A stretch of DNA of 64,000 nucleotides from Xylophilus sp042867185 (GCA_042867185.1 JBHZQV010000002.1:260262-324261); one strand, 5' to 3'. Numbered from the stretch's first letter, positions 1 through 11,613 are shown. Numbers and translations: made by a program. The notes: generated by a model not told the origin, from the letters alone.

Positions 1-1046
1 AGCATCTTGCCGTTGAGCAACAGGGTGTCGCCCGGCTTCCAGCTGGCGACCTCGTCCTTGGTGAGCGTGTTCAGGTCGACGCGGCGGCTCTTGTTGTAGT
101 CGGGCGCCCAGTCGATCTTCGGCCACAGGTCGAGCGACGGGGCCTCCAGGTAGACCGGGCCGGCGCCGTTCATCACGAAGTGCGCATGGCGGGTGGCGGC
201 GCAGTTGGGGATCATCGCGACCGGTTTGCTGGCCGCATGCGTCGGATAGGTCTTGATCTTCACGTCGAGCACCGTGGTCAGGCCGCCCAGGCCCTGGGCG
301 CCGATGCCGAGGGCGTTGACCTTCTCGAACAGTTCCAGGCGCATCTCTTCGAGCCTGTCGAGCTTCTCGCCGCGGGACGACTTGGCCTGCAACTCGTACA
401 TGTCCAGGTCGTCCATCAGGCTTTCCTTGGCCAGCAAAACCGCCTTCTCGGCGGTGCCGCCGATGCCGATGCCCAGCATGCCGGGCGGGCACCAGCCGGC
501 GCCCATGGTGGGGACCGTCTTCAGCACCCAGTCGACCACACTGTCACTCGGGTTGAGCATGATCATCTTGCTCTTGTTCTCGCTGCCGCCGCCCTTGGCC
601 GCGACGGTGATGTCGAGGCTGCCGCCGGGCACGATCTGGGTGAAGATGACCGCCGGCGTGTTGTCCTTGGTGTTCTTGCGGTCGAACTGCGGGTCGGCCA
701 CCACGCTGGCGCGCAGCGTGTTGTCGTGGTGGTTGTAGCCGCGGCGCACGCCTTCGTTGATCGCGTCTTCCAGGCCGCCGGGGAAGTCCTCGAAGCGCAC
801 GTCCATGCCCACCTTCAGGAACACGTTGACGATGCCGGTGTCCTGGCAGATCGGGCGCTGGCCGGTGGCGCTCATCTTGCTGTTGGTCAGGATCTGGGCG
901 ATCGCGTCCTTGGCCGCAGGGCTCTGCTCGCGGGCATAGGCGCGGGCCAGGTGGGCGATGTAGTCGGCCGGGTGGTAGTAGGAGATGTACTGCAGCGCCG
1001 CAGCGACGGATTCCACGAGGTCGTGGTACTGGATACGGGTCGTCAT
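1..1046 (-). CDS. fumA: Fumarate hydratase class I, N-terminal part (cut by window edge)
   Basis: Iron-sulfur fumarase that hydrates fumarate to L-malate in the TCA cycle. Reading leftwards from the ATG at 1046, the protein starts MTTRIQYHDLVESVAAALQY and contains the class I features ICQDTGIVNVF, GGGSENKSKM and APTMGAGWCPPGMLGIGIGG-like segments (here VPTMGAGWCPPGMLGIGIGG), whose cysteines bind the 4Fe-4S cluster. About 348 codons are visible and no stop is reached, so the C-terminal beta domain lies outside the window. It is unrelated in sequence to the class II enzyme fumC at 3544. It follows the MHYT-GGDEF-EAL gene in the same direction with a 74-nt gap. Confidence 0.93.
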   Translation of the reverse strand, partial: MTTRIQYHDLVESVAAALQYISYYHPADYIAHLARAYAREQSPAAKDAIAQILTNSKMSATGQRPICQDTGIVNVFLKVGMDVRFEDFPGGLEDAINEGVRRGYNHHDNTLRASVVADPQFDRKNTKDNTPAVIFTQIVPGGSLDITVAAKGGGSENKSKMIMLNPSDSVVDWVLKTVPTMGAGWCPPGMLGIGIGGTAEKAVLLAKESLMDDLDMYELQAKSSRGEKLDRLEEMRLELFEKVNALGIGAQGLGGLTTVLDVKIKTYPTHAASKPVAMIPNCAATRHAHFVMNGAGPVYLEAPSLDLWPKIDWAPDYNKSRRVDLNTLTKDEVASWKPGDTLLLNGKM

Positions 1047-1120
1047 GGTGGGGGTCGTGTTGTTGTGGGAGCCAGCCCGCAATTATCCCCGCTGCGCCGC
1101 GCGGCCGCCCGCGCCGGCGC

Positions 1121-3280
1121 TCAGCCTTCGATGGTAGAGGGCGCGAAGTCCACCGCGTGGTCGGGCTTGACGCCCTGCGACCACTCGAGCAGCACGTGCG
1201 CCTGCATCGGCCGGGCATAGAAGTAGCCCTGCAGTTCGTCGCAATCCAGCTCCAGCAGGATGTCGCGCTGCCCGGCCGTTTCCACACCTTCCGCCACCAC
1301 CCGCAGGCCCAGCGCGTGGGCCAGCCGGATCACCGCCTCGACCACCGCCCGGGCATCGACCTTCACCTCCAGGTCATTGACGAAGCTGCGGTCGATCTTG
1401 AGCTGCTGGGCCGGCAACTGGCGCAGGTAGCTCAGGCTGGAGTAGCCGGTGCCGAAATCGTCGATCGCCAGGTACACGCCGATCCGGGCCAGGCCCGAGA
1501 ACGCGACCTGCGTCGCCTTCAGGTCTTCCATCGCCACCGATTCGGTGATCTCGCAGAGCAGCTGCGACGCGTCGACGTTGTGCCGGCGCAGCGCCGCCTC
1601 GACCCGCTCGGCCAGGCCGTTCTCGCGCAACTGGTGCACCGACAGGTTGACGGCCACCCGCATCCGCAGGCCCTCGCGGCTCCAGGCGGCGATCTGGCGG
1701 CAGGCCTCGTCGATCACCCAGGCGCCCAGCCGGCCGATCAGGCCGAAGCGCTCGGCCAGCCCGATGAAGAGCGCCGGGCTCAGCACGCCGCGCTCGGGGT
1801 GGTTCCAGCGGATCAGGGCCTCGACGCCGCTGATCTGGTCGCGCCGGCCGTCGATCTTCGGCTGGTAGTACAGCTCGAACTGGCCGGCGTCGATCGCCTG
1901 GCGCAGGTCGCTCTGCAGCGCCAGCTGGTTCGACACGTCGGCGCCCATGTGGGATTCGAACAGGGCATAGCCACCGCCGCCGGCGCGCTTGGCGACGTAC
2001 ATCGCCGCGTCGGCATGGGCCACCAGCTTGTCGCGCTCGCCCTGGTCGGGGTAGAGCACGATGCCGATCGAGCAGGCGATCTGCAGCTGCTTGTCGAACA
2101 CCACGAACGGCCGGGTCAGGGCCTTCAGGATGCGGTCGGCCACCAGGGTGCAGTCGGCCATGTCGTGCACATGCTCCAGCAGCACCAGGAACTCGTCGCC
2201 ACCGACGCGGGCGACGGTATCGCTGAGCCGCGCCGCCCGCTCCAGCCGCCGTGCCGCCTTGCGCAGGATGAAATCGCCCGCGGCATGGCCGAAGGAATCG
2301 TTGATCGGCTTGAAGCCGTCGAGGTCGACGAAGAAGACGGCCAGCCGCTCGTTCGTCTGGTCGTGGTTGGCCCGGTCGAGCCGCGCCAGCGCCTGGTCGA
2401 GCCGGTCCTCGAACAGCAGCCGGTTGGGCAGGCCGGTGAGGGCGTCGGCGAAGGCCTGCTTCTGCAGCTCGGCGTTGGCCGTCTCCAGCCGGGTGTTGGC
2501 CTGCTGCAGCGAATGCGCGAGGCGCCGCGCGGTGCTTTGCAGCCGGGCATCGAGGATCGAGGCGAACAGCGTGCCCAGCAGCATGATGCCGGTCGTGACC
2601 AGCACGATCGCCACCATGCTGGGGCCCGACAGCTGGTCGGCGCTGAGGCACACCGAGCCCGCCGGGAACTGCGCGGCAGCCATGCCGGTGTAGTGCATGC
2701 CGCAAATCGCGGCGCCCATGACCAGGGCGGCGAGGACCTGGGACCGCGTGCGGCGGCGCGCCTCCCGGTGCGCCAGCAGCATCACCATCAACAGGGCGAC
2801 CGCCGAGGCCGCCACTGCGATCAGGGCCGACAGCACCACCTTCACCGGGTCCCAGACGATGCGGGGCGACATGTCGAGCGCGGCCATGCCGATGTAGTGC
2901 ATGCCGCAGATGCCCAAGCCCATCGCCATCGCCCCCGCCAGCAGCAAGCGCGGGCCGACCGCCAGCCGGCTGGCGATGCCGAGCGCGATGCCCGCTGCGC
3001 CCACCGCCGCCGCCCAGGAGAGCAGGGTGAGGCCGCCGGTAAAACCCAGGCGGATCGGCAGCTCGAAGGCCAGCATGCCGATGAAGTGCATGGCCCAGAT
3101 GCCGGTGCCCATCACCACCGATCCGGCAGCCCACCAGCCCAGCCGCAGCCGGCCATAGCTACCGCGGACCCGCAGCGCCAGATCCAGCGCCACATAGGAC
3201 GCCAGCACCGCGAGCGCGATCGACGCAGCCACTCCCCAGACGTTGTGCTGGGAGGGCATAAAGGCAGAACTGGCAATCAC
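1121..3280 (-). CDS. MHYT-GGDEF-EAL membrane c-di-GMP cyclase/phosphodiesterase
   Basis: Integral membrane signalling protein of 719 aa. The N-terminal ~250 residues form a seven-helix MHYT sensor with three repeats of the signature (WAMHFIGM, CGMHYIGM, CGMHYTGM), a domain proposed to bind copper and sense a gas or redox ligand. A GGDEF domain follows with an intact GGDEF active site and an RLSD inhibitory site five residues before it. The EAL domain has GVEALIRW, EITES, DDFGTG and AEGVET, so both synthesis and breakdown of c-di-GMP are chemically possible. The frame opens with GTG at 3280; an ATG at 3259 is an equally plausible start. It is divergent from fumC. Confidence 0.92.
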   Translation of the reverse strand: MIASSAFMPSQHNVWGVAASIALAVLASYVALDLALRVRGSYGRLRLGWWAAGSVVMGTGIWAMHFIGMLAFELPIRLGFTGGLTLLSWAAAVGAAGIALGIASRLAVGPRLLLAGAMAMGLGICGMHYIGMAALDMSPRIVWDPVKVVLSALIAVAASAVALLMVMLLAHREARRRTRSQVLAALVMGAAICGMHYTGMAAAQFPAGSVCLSADQLSGPSMVAIVLVTTGIMLLGTLFASILDARLQSTARRLAHSLQQANTRLETANAELQKQAFADALTGLPNRLLFEDRLDQALARLDRANHDQTNERLAVFFVDLDGFKPINDSFGHAAGDFILRKAARRLERAARLSDTVARVGGDEFLVLLEHVHDMADCTLVADRILKALTRPFVVFDKQLQIACSIGIVLYPDQGERDKLVAHADAAMYVAKRAGGGGYALFESHMGADVSNQLALQSDLRQAIDAGQFELYYQPKIDGRRDQISGVEALIRWNHPERGVLSPALFIGLAERFGLIGRLGAWVIDEACRQIAAWSREGLRMRVAVNLSVHQLRENGLAERVEAALRRHNVDASQLLCEITESVAMEDLKATQVAFSGLARIGVYLAIDDFGTGYSSLSYLRQLPAQQLKIDRSFVNDLEVKVDARAVVEAVIRLAHALGLRVVAEGVETAGQRDILLELDCDELQGYFYARPMQAHVLLEWSQGVKPDHAVDFAPSTIEG

Positions 3281-3543
3281 GGCGGTCGATACGAAGAAAC
3301 TAACCGGGTGGATTCACGCCGGTTACAAGCCCGAAGCAGGGCGTTGAGATGTACCCCGAGGGGGCGCCGCAGTGTAGCGACTGCCCACGATTCAGATGTA
3401 AGTGCGGCGACATACCCACCGGCGGCCACCGGCCCTGGATGAGAACGGTTTTTGTTCGGCGCTATGCTGGCGGTGACGACCCTGCCGGCGCGCGCACCCA
3501 CGGGCCCGCCGGTGCCCTTTTCATCCGCTTCGACACTACCACC

Positions 3544-4929
3544 ATGACCACACGCACAGAACGCGACACCTTCGGCCCGATCGAGGTCCCTTCGGCCCAG
3601 CTGTGGGGCGCGCAGACCCAGCGCTCGCTGCAGAACTTCGACATCTCCGGCGAGCGCCAGCCCCGGGAGATGATCACCGCGTTGGCCCAGGTCAAGCGGG
3701 CGTCGGCCGTGGTCAACCATGCGCTGGGCCTGCAGGACGAGAAGAAGACGCAGGCGATCGTCGCCGCCGCGCAGGAGGTGATCGACGGCAAGCACCCCGG
3801 CGAATTCCCGCTGGTGGTCTGGCAGACCGGCTCGGGTACCCAGACCAACATGAACGTCAACGAGGTGCTGGCCAACCGGGCCAGCGAACTGCTGGGCGGC
3901 GAGCGCGGCGAGGGCCGGCTGGTGCACCCCAACGACGATGTGAACCGCAGCCAGTCGAGCAACGACGTGTTCCCCACCGCGATGCACGTGGCGGCGGTCG
4001 CGGCCCTGACGCACCACCTGCTGCCCGCCATCGCCCGGCTGCGCGGCACGCTGGAGCAGAAGGCGCGCGAGTTCGACGGCATCGTGAAGATCGGCCGCAC
4101 CCATCTGCAGGACGCCACGCCGCTGACGCTCGGCCAGGAGTTCTCCGGCTGGGTGGCCCAGCTGGCCCACGGGGAGAAGCATGTGCGCGACGCGCTGCCC
4201 CATCTGTACGAACTGGCGCTGGGCGGTACCGCGGTCGGCACCGGCCTCAATGCGCCGAAAGGCTATGCCGAACAGGTGGCCGCCGAGATCGCGAAGATCA
4301 CCGGGCTGCCCTTCGTCACCGCGCCGAGCAAGTTCGAGGCGCTGGCCTCGGTCGACGGCCTGGTGCACGCCCACGGCGCGCTCAAGACGCTGGCCGCCAG
4401 CATGATGAAGATCGCCAACGACGTGCGCTGGCTGGCCAGCGGCCCGCGCAGCGGCATCGGCGAGCTGAGCATCCCCGAGAACGAGCCCGGCTCGTCGATC
4501 ATGCCCGGCAAGGTCAACCCGACGCAGAGCGAGGCGGTGACGATGCTCGCCGCCCAGGTCTTCGGCAACGACGTGGCGATCAACTTCGGCGGAGCGTCGG
4601 GCAACTTCGAGCTGAACGTGTTCCGCCCGATGGTGGCCCACAACTTTCTGCAGAGCGTGCGGCTGCTGGCCGACGGCATGGTGAGCTTCAACGACCACTG
4701 CGCGGTCGGCATCGAGCCCAACCGCGAGCGGATCGCCGAACTGGTCGACCGTTCCCTGATGCTGGTGACGGCGCTCAACACCCACATCGGCTACGACAAG
4801 GCCGCCTATATCGCCAAGAAGGCGCACAAGGAAGGCAGCAGCCTGCGCGATGCGGCCGTCGCCTCGGGCCATGTCACCGGCGAGCAGTTCGACCGGTGGG
4901 TCGTGCCGGTCGACATGGTCGGCCGCTGA
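3544..4929 (+). CDS. fumC: Fumarate hydratase class II
   Basis: Iron-independent, oxygen-stable fumarase of 461 aa, catalysing fumarate to L-malate. It shows the aspartase/fumarase superfamily signature GSSIMPGKVNP near residue 318, the substrate-binding segments TGSGTQTNMN and NDDVNRSQSSNDVFPT, and the GRTHLQDATP loop. The open frame extends upstream to 3349, but the ATG at 3544 gives the canonical start (TERDTFGPIEVP). The length is normal for the family. Having this gene within 2.5 kb of a class I fumarase fits a pattern in which FumC substitutes when the Fe-S enzyme is damaged or iron is scarce; that regulatory idea is inference. Confidence 0.96.
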   Translation: MTTRTERDTFGPIEVPSAQLWGAQTQRSLQNFDISGERQPREMITALAQVKRASAVVNHALGLQDEKKTQAIVAAAQEVIDGKHPGEFPLVVWQTGSGTQTNMNVNEVLANRASELLGGERGEGRLVHPNDDVNRSQSSNDVFPTAMHVAAVAALTHHLLPAIARLRGTLEQKAREFDGIVKIGRTHLQDATPLTLGQEFSGWVAQLAHGEKHVRDALPHLYELALGGTAVGTGLNAPKGYAEQVAAEIAKITGLPFVTAPSKFEALASVDGLVHAHGALKTLAASMMKIANDVRWLASGPRSGIGELSIPENEPGSSIMPGKVNPTQSEAVTMLAAQVFGNDVAINFGGASGNFELNVFRPMVAHNFLQSVRLLADGMVSFNDHCAVGIEPNRERIAELVDRSLMLVTALNTHIGYDKAAYIAKKAHKEGSSLRDAAVASGHVTGEQFDRWVVPVDMVGR

Positions 4930-5067
4930 GGGCCGGCTGCAGCCGCGAACGGCAGGCAGCGCCTCGGATTCGCGCCAACGGCTTCGTATCCATGCGCAGG
5001 GCCGGCCTGCCGGTTCGATAAGGTCAGGCCCGGTCGGCCATCGGTTCCATGGCTGCGCGGACTTCCC

Positions 5068-6642
5068 ATGAACCTGTCAAGCCTTCGATCGCTGTTCACC
5101 GGGCACGGCCCTCGGCCTGCGGGTCCTGCGGCCGCGGCGGACCCTGCGAAGTCCGCGGCCGCGGCCTCCCGGCCCAGGCAAGCCGGCGCGGTGCCTCCCG
5201 CGCTGGCCGCGCGCCGGGGCGAACCCCCTGCCCAGCCCGCGGAGCGCCCGTCGCCGCAGCCATCGCTGCGGCGCCAGAACGCGGTGGTGCCGGATCGCGG
5301 CCCGGCCGCCGTGCGGTCTGACCGGATCGACCTGCCGAAGGGCACGCAAGGGCCGCTCGTGCAGCTGATGTCGCCGCCCGCCGGGCAGGAACTCCCTGCA
5401 GGCACCCGGGGCACCCTGGCCGCGCTGATGCACCACGACGCAAGAAGCGAGGCGATCCAGGCGGCACAGGCGCTCGCGGTGCGCGGTTCCGGCGATGGCG
5501 CCGCCGCTCCACCGGCCGGCGGCACGGACGCGATCGGGTACGTGCCGGCGGAGGGTTCGGGGCGGGCAGCAACCGCAGGGCCGGTAGCGGCCGACGGCCC
5601 GCCGGTCCCGGATGCCCCCGATACCCCGGCGCAGGCGCCGCCATCGTCGCGCCGCAGCAAAGACAAGATCGACAAGAAAATCGACCTGGTCCGGCAGCCG
5701 GATACCCATGTGTCCGAACTGCCTCCGGCCCAGATGTCGGCTCTGGCCCAGGCGCTGGGATTGCCCGGCCCGCCCGCCGAGGCACTGTCCGACCCGCAGG
5801 CCGCCGCGTCGACCGCCCGTGCGGTGGCCCATCGGCTGCAGGGGCTGCAGCTTGGCGACGTCTTCACGAAATACGACAGCGTTCGTGAAAGGCAGCGCAT
5901 CAAGAATTCCGCGCTGGTGCAGGGGGCCTCCAGTGAGCAACGCCGCGCGCTGCAGGACCTGGCGGTGAAAACGCATCTCTGGCTGCGCGAGCACGAGACC
6001 GTCGATCCGGTCACGCAGCGAAGCAAGGTCGAGGTGAGCATCTATTTCGACGGCATTCCCGAGCGGGCCGAAAACCAGGTCAAGCGGGTGGTCCAGGGCG
6101 GGATCGGCGACGTCTACCGGAGTGCTTGCCAGGCCGGGCAACTGGTGGCGGATATCCTGGCGGCGAAGGCTGCATCGGCCGCGGGGCCGGACGTGGAGAT
6201 CGTGCATGTGTGCGGCCTGTCCGTCGGGGGCGGTTCCGCCCAGATGTTCAACACGGCCCTGCAGGGGCGCATCGCGCTCGACACGCCTCCTTCGCTCGTC
6301 CTGCTGGACCCTGCCCTGATCAGCAAGGCACAGGCCCGGCATGCGGCCAAGGGGGCGTTGCGGGTTCCGCCCCGGCGGCCGGCCCACGGACTGATCATCA
6401 CGCTGGATTACGACAAGAAGCCCCGCAGAAGCCTGGTGGACAGCCTGTACTACCTGGGCTATCGATCGGAGGGCCTGGTCCGCCTCGCGCTGGGACTGCG
6501 GGACGACGACGGCCTCGGATCCCAGCCGCCAAAACCTTCCGACGCCAGGGTGATCGGCACTTTCCTGGGTTACCACTCCAATCGGCACCACTACGACAAT
6601 GCGCTGCGCCGCTTCGCCGGCCCCGCGCCATCCGCCTCCTAG
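5068..6642 (+). CDS. Orphan protein with disordered N-terminus and GxSxG hydrolase-like motif; possible secreted effector
   Basis: I do not recognise a named family. The protein has 524 aa. Residues 1-~200 are rich in Pro, Ala, Arg and Ser with no signal peptide or membrane segment, and look disordered. From about residue 200 the sequence becomes globular. DVEIVHVCGLSVGGG (Ser about 385) has the form of an alpha/beta-hydrolase strand and nucleophile elbow (G-x-S-x-G). A preceding segment VSIYFDG is vaguely like DUF2235/Tle-type phospholipases. A disordered, Ser/Pro/Ala-rich N-terminus on a hydrolase is typical of type III effectors of plant-associated bacteria, but no convincing PIP/hrp box was found. 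The gene stands alone between fumC and a CoA-transferase. Functional assignment is speculative; the ORF itself is well supported. Confidence 0.7.
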   Translation: MNLSSLRSLFTGHGPRPAGPAAAADPAKSAAAASRPRQAGAVPPALAARRGEPPAQPAERPSPQPSLRRQNAVVPDRGPAAVRSDRIDLPKGTQGPLVQLMSPPAGQELPAGTRGTLAALMHHDARSEAIQAAQALAVRGSGDGAAAPPAGGTDAIGYVPAEGSGRAATAGPVAADGPPVPDAPDTPAQAPPSSRRSKDKIDKKIDLVRQPDTHVSELPPAQMSALAQALGLPGPPAEALSDPQAAASTARAVAHRLQGLQLGDVFTKYDSVRERQRIKNSALVQGASSEQRRALQDLAVKTHLWLREHETVDPVTQRSKVEVSIYFDGIPERAENQVKRVVQGGIGDVYRSACQAGQLVADILAAKAASAAGPDVEIVHVCGLSVGGGSAQMFNTALQGRIALDTPPSLVLLDPALISKAQARHAAKGALRVPPRRPAHGLIITLDYDKKPRRSLVDSLYYLGYRSEGLVRLALGLRDDDGLGSQPPKPSDARVIGTFLGYHSNRHHYDNALRRFAGPAPSAS

Positions 6643-6779
6643 GGAATGGCATGCGCGACCTGCGATGCGGGCGTCGCGGCGTTGCGGTAGAACCCTCCGG
6701 ACGCCGATCACGGCGCGACACCCGGGCGCCCACCCGCACCGGCGGGCCGGCGCCGATTCCCTTCTTTCGGAGACACACC

Positions 6780-8045
6780 ATGCAACCCACTCCTGCGGCC
6801 GACCCGTCGGCCACCGATCCGGGCACCGCGCCCGGCCATGCTTCGTCCGCCGGCCTGCCGCTGGCGGGCGTGCGGGTCCTGGACCTGTCGCGCGTGTTGG
6901 CCGGCCCGCTGTGCGCGATGACCCTGGCCGACCTGGGCGCCGAGGTCATCAAGGTCGAGCATCCTGTGCGGGGCGACGACACCCGCGACTGGGGCCTGCG
7001 CGTCGGCACCTCGACCAACACCGCCTACTTCAACAGCGTCAACCGCAACAAGAAGTCGGTCGGCATCGACCTGCAGACCGTTGAGGGCCAGGCGCTGGCC
7101 CGGGAGCTGGCGGCCGAGTGCGACGTGGTGGTGCAGAACTTCAAGTTCGGCGGCGCCGAGAAGATGGGCCTGGGCTACGAGCAGCTGCGCGCGGCGCGGC
7201 CCGACCTGGTCTACTGCTCGGTCTCGGGCTACGACCCCACCGGCCCCGAGGCCCGCCGCCCGGGCTACGACCTGGTGGTGCAGGGCGAGACCGGCCTGAT
7301 GGCGCTCAACGGCGAGCCGACCCAGCCGCCGCTGAAGTTCGGCGTGGCGGCGGTCGACCTGTTCACCGGCATGTACGCCGCGCAGGGCGTGCTGGCGGCG
7401 CTGTTCGACCGGCAGCGCACCGGCCGTGGCAAGCACATCCAGATGGCGCTGTTCGACTGCGGCCTGATGCTGACCGTCTACTACGGCATGGAGGCGCTGA
7501 TGATGGGCCAGGACCCGCCGCGCTACGGCAACGCCCATCCGTCGATCATTCCCTACGGCGTGTTCGACGCGGCCGACGGATCGATGGTGGTGACGGTGGG
7601 CAACAACGCGCAGTTCCAGCGCTTCTGCCGCGAGGTGATCGAGCGGCCCGACCTGGCCGACGACGAGCGCTTCCGCACCAACAGCGCGCGCGCGGTGAAC
7701 CGGGCGGTGCTGAAGGCCGAGCTGGAGCGAGAACTGCGCGCCCGCCCGCGCAAGCTGCTGCTGGAGCGCATGGCCGCCGCCGGCATTCCCTGCGGCGAGG
7801 TGCTGGGCCTGCACGAGGCGCTGACATCGCCCCGCGCGCAGAGCGCCGGCCTGGTCACCCGCCAGCCGCATCCCGATGGCGGAACCATGCCGGTCTTCAT
7901 GCCGCCGTTCCGGATCGACGGCGAGCGCATGCCGATCCGCCACGCACCGCCGCCGCTGTCGCACGACACCCACGCGGTGCTGCAGGGCCTGCTGGGACTG
8001 TCGGACGCGCGGCTGGCGGCGCTGAAAGACGGCGGCGTTCTCTGA
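6780..8045 (+). CDS. CaiB/BaiF (family III) CoA-transferase
   Basis: Predicted CoA-transferase of 421 aa that moves CoA between a CoA-thioester and a free carboxylic acid. The N-terminus LAGVRVLDLSRVLAGPLCAM followed by LADLGAEVIKVE is the family hallmark, as are FNSVNRNKKSVGIDL, YDLVVQGETGLM and VDLFTGMYAAQGVLAAL. The ATG at 6780 is preceded by the Shine-Dalgarno-like sequence CGGAGA. The substrate is not evident: family members act on formyl-, succinyl-, carnitine- or aromatic acyl-CoA. It is monocistronic on available evidence and convergent with the YqhA gene, whose end lies 24 nt away. Confidence 0.92.
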   Translation: MQPTPAADPSATDPGTAPGHASSAGLPLAGVRVLDLSRVLAGPLCAMTLADLGAEVIKVEHPVRGDDTRDWGLRVGTSTNTAYFNSVNRNKKSVGIDLQTVEGQALARELAAECDVVVQNFKFGGAEKMGLGYEQLRAARPDLVYCSVSGYDPTGPEARRPGYDLVVQGETGLMALNGEPTQPPLKFGVAAVDLFTGMYAAQGVLAALFDRQRTGRGKHIQMALFDCGLMLTVYYGMEALMMGQDPPRYGNAHPSIIPYGVFDAADGSMVVTVGNNAQFQRFCREVIERPDLADDERFRTNSARAVNRAVLKAELERELRARPRKLLLERMAAAGIPCGEVLGLHEALTSPRAQSAGLVTRQPHPDGGTMPVFMPPFRIDGERMPIRHAPPPLSHDTHAVLQGLLGLSDARLAALKDGGVL

Positions 8046-8069
8046 CGCCGGCGCCACGCCGCAGGGACT

Positions 8070-8681
8070 TCAGTGCGGCTGGCGGGAGGAGGCCGCGGCC
8101 GACGACATCAGCTTGTCGGTATAGGCGATCGCCATCGCCGACAGCAGAAAGGCGATGTGGATCGCCGTCTGCGCGATCAGCACCCGGTCGGTGTAGTTGT
8201 CGGCGTTGATGAAGGTCTTGAGCAGGTGGATGGAGCTGATGCCGATGATCGACATCGCCAGCTTCACCTTCAGCACCGAGGCGTTCACATGGCTCAGCCA
8301 CTCGGGCTGGTCGCGGTGGCCTTCCAGGTGCAGCCGGCTCACGAAGGTCTCGTAGCCGCCCACGATCACCATGATCAGCAGGTTGGAGATCATCACCACG
8401 TCGATCAGGGCCAGCACCACCAGCATGATCACCGTCTCGTTGAGGGTGGTGATCGGCGCGGCGGTCTTGTAGCCGATGCTGGTGACCAGGGCCTGCAGCG
8501 CGGTGGTGCTGCCGAAGGCGGCCTCGACCAGGTGCAGCAGCTCGACCAGGAAATGGACCACGTAGACCGCCTGCGCCACGATCAGGCCCAGGTAGAGCGG
8601 CAACTGGAGCCAGCGGCTCGCGAAGATCAGGTTCGCCAGCGGCGTCATCGGGGAGCGTTTCGGCGGGGTCGGGTCGGACAT
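8070..8681 (-). CDS. YqhA/UPF0114 family inner-membrane protein
   Basis: Protein of 203 aa with about four predicted transmembrane helices (around residues 20-45, 80-110, 135-160 and 170-190). The sequence FASRWLQLPLYLGLIVAQ, VIMLVVLALIDVVMISNLL and the SWLSHVN-like region WLSHVNASVLKVKLAMSIIGISSIHLL are typical of the UPF0114 (TIGR00645, E. coli YqhA) family. Family function is unknown. It is transcribed divergently from acs and probably uses the promoter at 8712-8739. Confidence 0.9.
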   Translation of the reverse strand: MSDPTPPKRSPMTPLANLIFASRWLQLPLYLGLIVAQAVYVVHFLVELLHLVEAAFGSTTALQALVTSIGYKTAAPITTLNETVIMLVVLALIDVVMISNLLIMVIVGGYETFVSRLHLEGHRDQPEWLSHVNASVLKVKLAMSIIGISSIHLLKTFINADNYTDRVLIAQTAIHIAFLLSAMAIAYTDKLMSSAAASSRQPH

Positions 8682-8711
8682 GGGAGCCTGGCAGGTGCGT
8701 GAGGAGCCGGC

Positions 8712-8739
8712 ATTGTAGAGTTGCGGTCTTGCATTGCAC
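8712..8739 (-). promoter_or_regulatory. Candidate sigma-70 promoter of the YqhA-type gene
   Basis: On the minus strand a perfect-looking -10 box TACAAT (8717-8712) lies 31 nt upstream of the ATG, with a weak -35 GTGCAA (8739-8734) at a 16-nt spacing. TACAAT is the form of -10 box seen repeatedly in this window. No experimental support. Confidence 0.45.
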
Positions 8740-8839
8740 GACCGTCCCGGCGCCCGCGCCCGGCCCTGTCAGTGGCTTGTAAGTGCCCGGCCCCACAGTC
8801 GCGCACAACCTTTTCCCGCGTCATTCCAGGAGACAAAAC

Positions 8840-10867
<2,028 letters not shown>

Positions 10868-10878
10868 CCGTCGGTTCC

Positions 10879-10897
10879 GCTATCGAATTGGTAGCTG
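10879..10897 (+). repeat. Small dispersed hairpin repeat, copy 1 (intergenic)
   Basis: GCTATC-N6-GTAGCTG, a short AT-richer inverted repeat between acs and lapA. Its reverse complement is related to TAGCTAT-N6-GATAGC at 26353-26371 and 39814-39832. All three have a six-base loop. This copy carries two mismatches in one arm. Confidence 0.5.
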
Positions 10898-11057
10898 GAG
10901 GTCGGCCACGGACGCCGGCTGGCGCATCGTTCGGCACTGAAAGTCGGCACTCGGCGGACAGGGCCACCCGTAGGACGTAACCGGGACTTGCGAGCGGTAA
11001 CGCATGGCGTGGGAGCCCTGCGGTACAACCTCGCAACTCCCGACTTCAGGCCCCGCC

Positions 11058-11579
11058 ATGATCCGCACCGTCCTCCTTCTCGTCATCGCCCTCGTCATCG
11101 CCCTGCTGGCGATGCTCAATTGGGCCACGCTGGCCGCACCGACCGCGGTGTCGCTGGGCGTCACCGTCATCCAGGCGCCGCTCGGGCTGATCATGCTGGG
11201 CCTGACGGTGCTGCTGGCGATCCTGTTCGTCGCCTACGTCGTCTATTTGCAGGGCTCGGTGCTGGTCGAGACCCGCCGCCACACCAAGGAAATGCAGACC
11301 CAGCGCGATCTGGCCGACAAGGCCGAGGCCTCGCGCTTCACCGAGCTGCGCCAGTACCTGGAAGTGAAGCTGCAGCAGACCGAGCTCGATGGCCGCAACG
11401 ACCGCGACGCCCTGCTGGCCCGGATCGCGGCACTGGAAACCTCGCTGGTCGCCCGTGCCGAGCAGTCGGACAACAGCAACGCCGCCTACCTGGGCCAGCT
11501 GCAGGACCGGCTCGACCGCGGCGAGCGCCTCTCGGGCGGCCAGACGCTGCGCGGCCCGAACGATCCGCTGGTGATCTGA
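11058..11579 (+). CDS. LapA-domain membrane protein (complete copy)
   Basis: Protein of 173 aa with two N-terminal membrane helices (about 3-25 and 38-62), followed by a charged, probably coiled-coil cytoplasmic part (about 70-150). This is the layout of the LapA (lipopolysaccharide assembly protein A domain, DUF1049) family, whose members act in outer-membrane assembly in other proteobacteria. The ATG at 11058 (MIRTVLLLVIALVIALLAML) is preferred. From codon 14 onward the gene is repeated exactly, without its first codons, at 11720-12205. Confidence 0.8.
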   Translation: MIRTVLLLVIALVIALLAMLNWATLAAPTAVSLGVTVIQAPLGLIMLGLTVLLAILFVAYVVYLQGSVLVETRRHTKEMQTQRDLADKAEASRFTELRQYLEVKLQQTELDGRNDRDALLARIAALETSLVARAEQSDNSNAAYLGQLQDRLDRGERLSGGQTLRGPNDPLVI

Positions 11580-11613
11580 ACCTGCGCGCTGCCGCCTTCG
11601 TGGACCGCAGGGC

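Noticed and set aside
4960..5040. PIP/hrp box upstream of the effector-like gene
   Set aside because: TTCG words occur at 4969, 4983 and 5014, but none are spaced to fit TTCGB-N15-TTCGB; the nearest partner (GTCG at 5033-5036) does not match.
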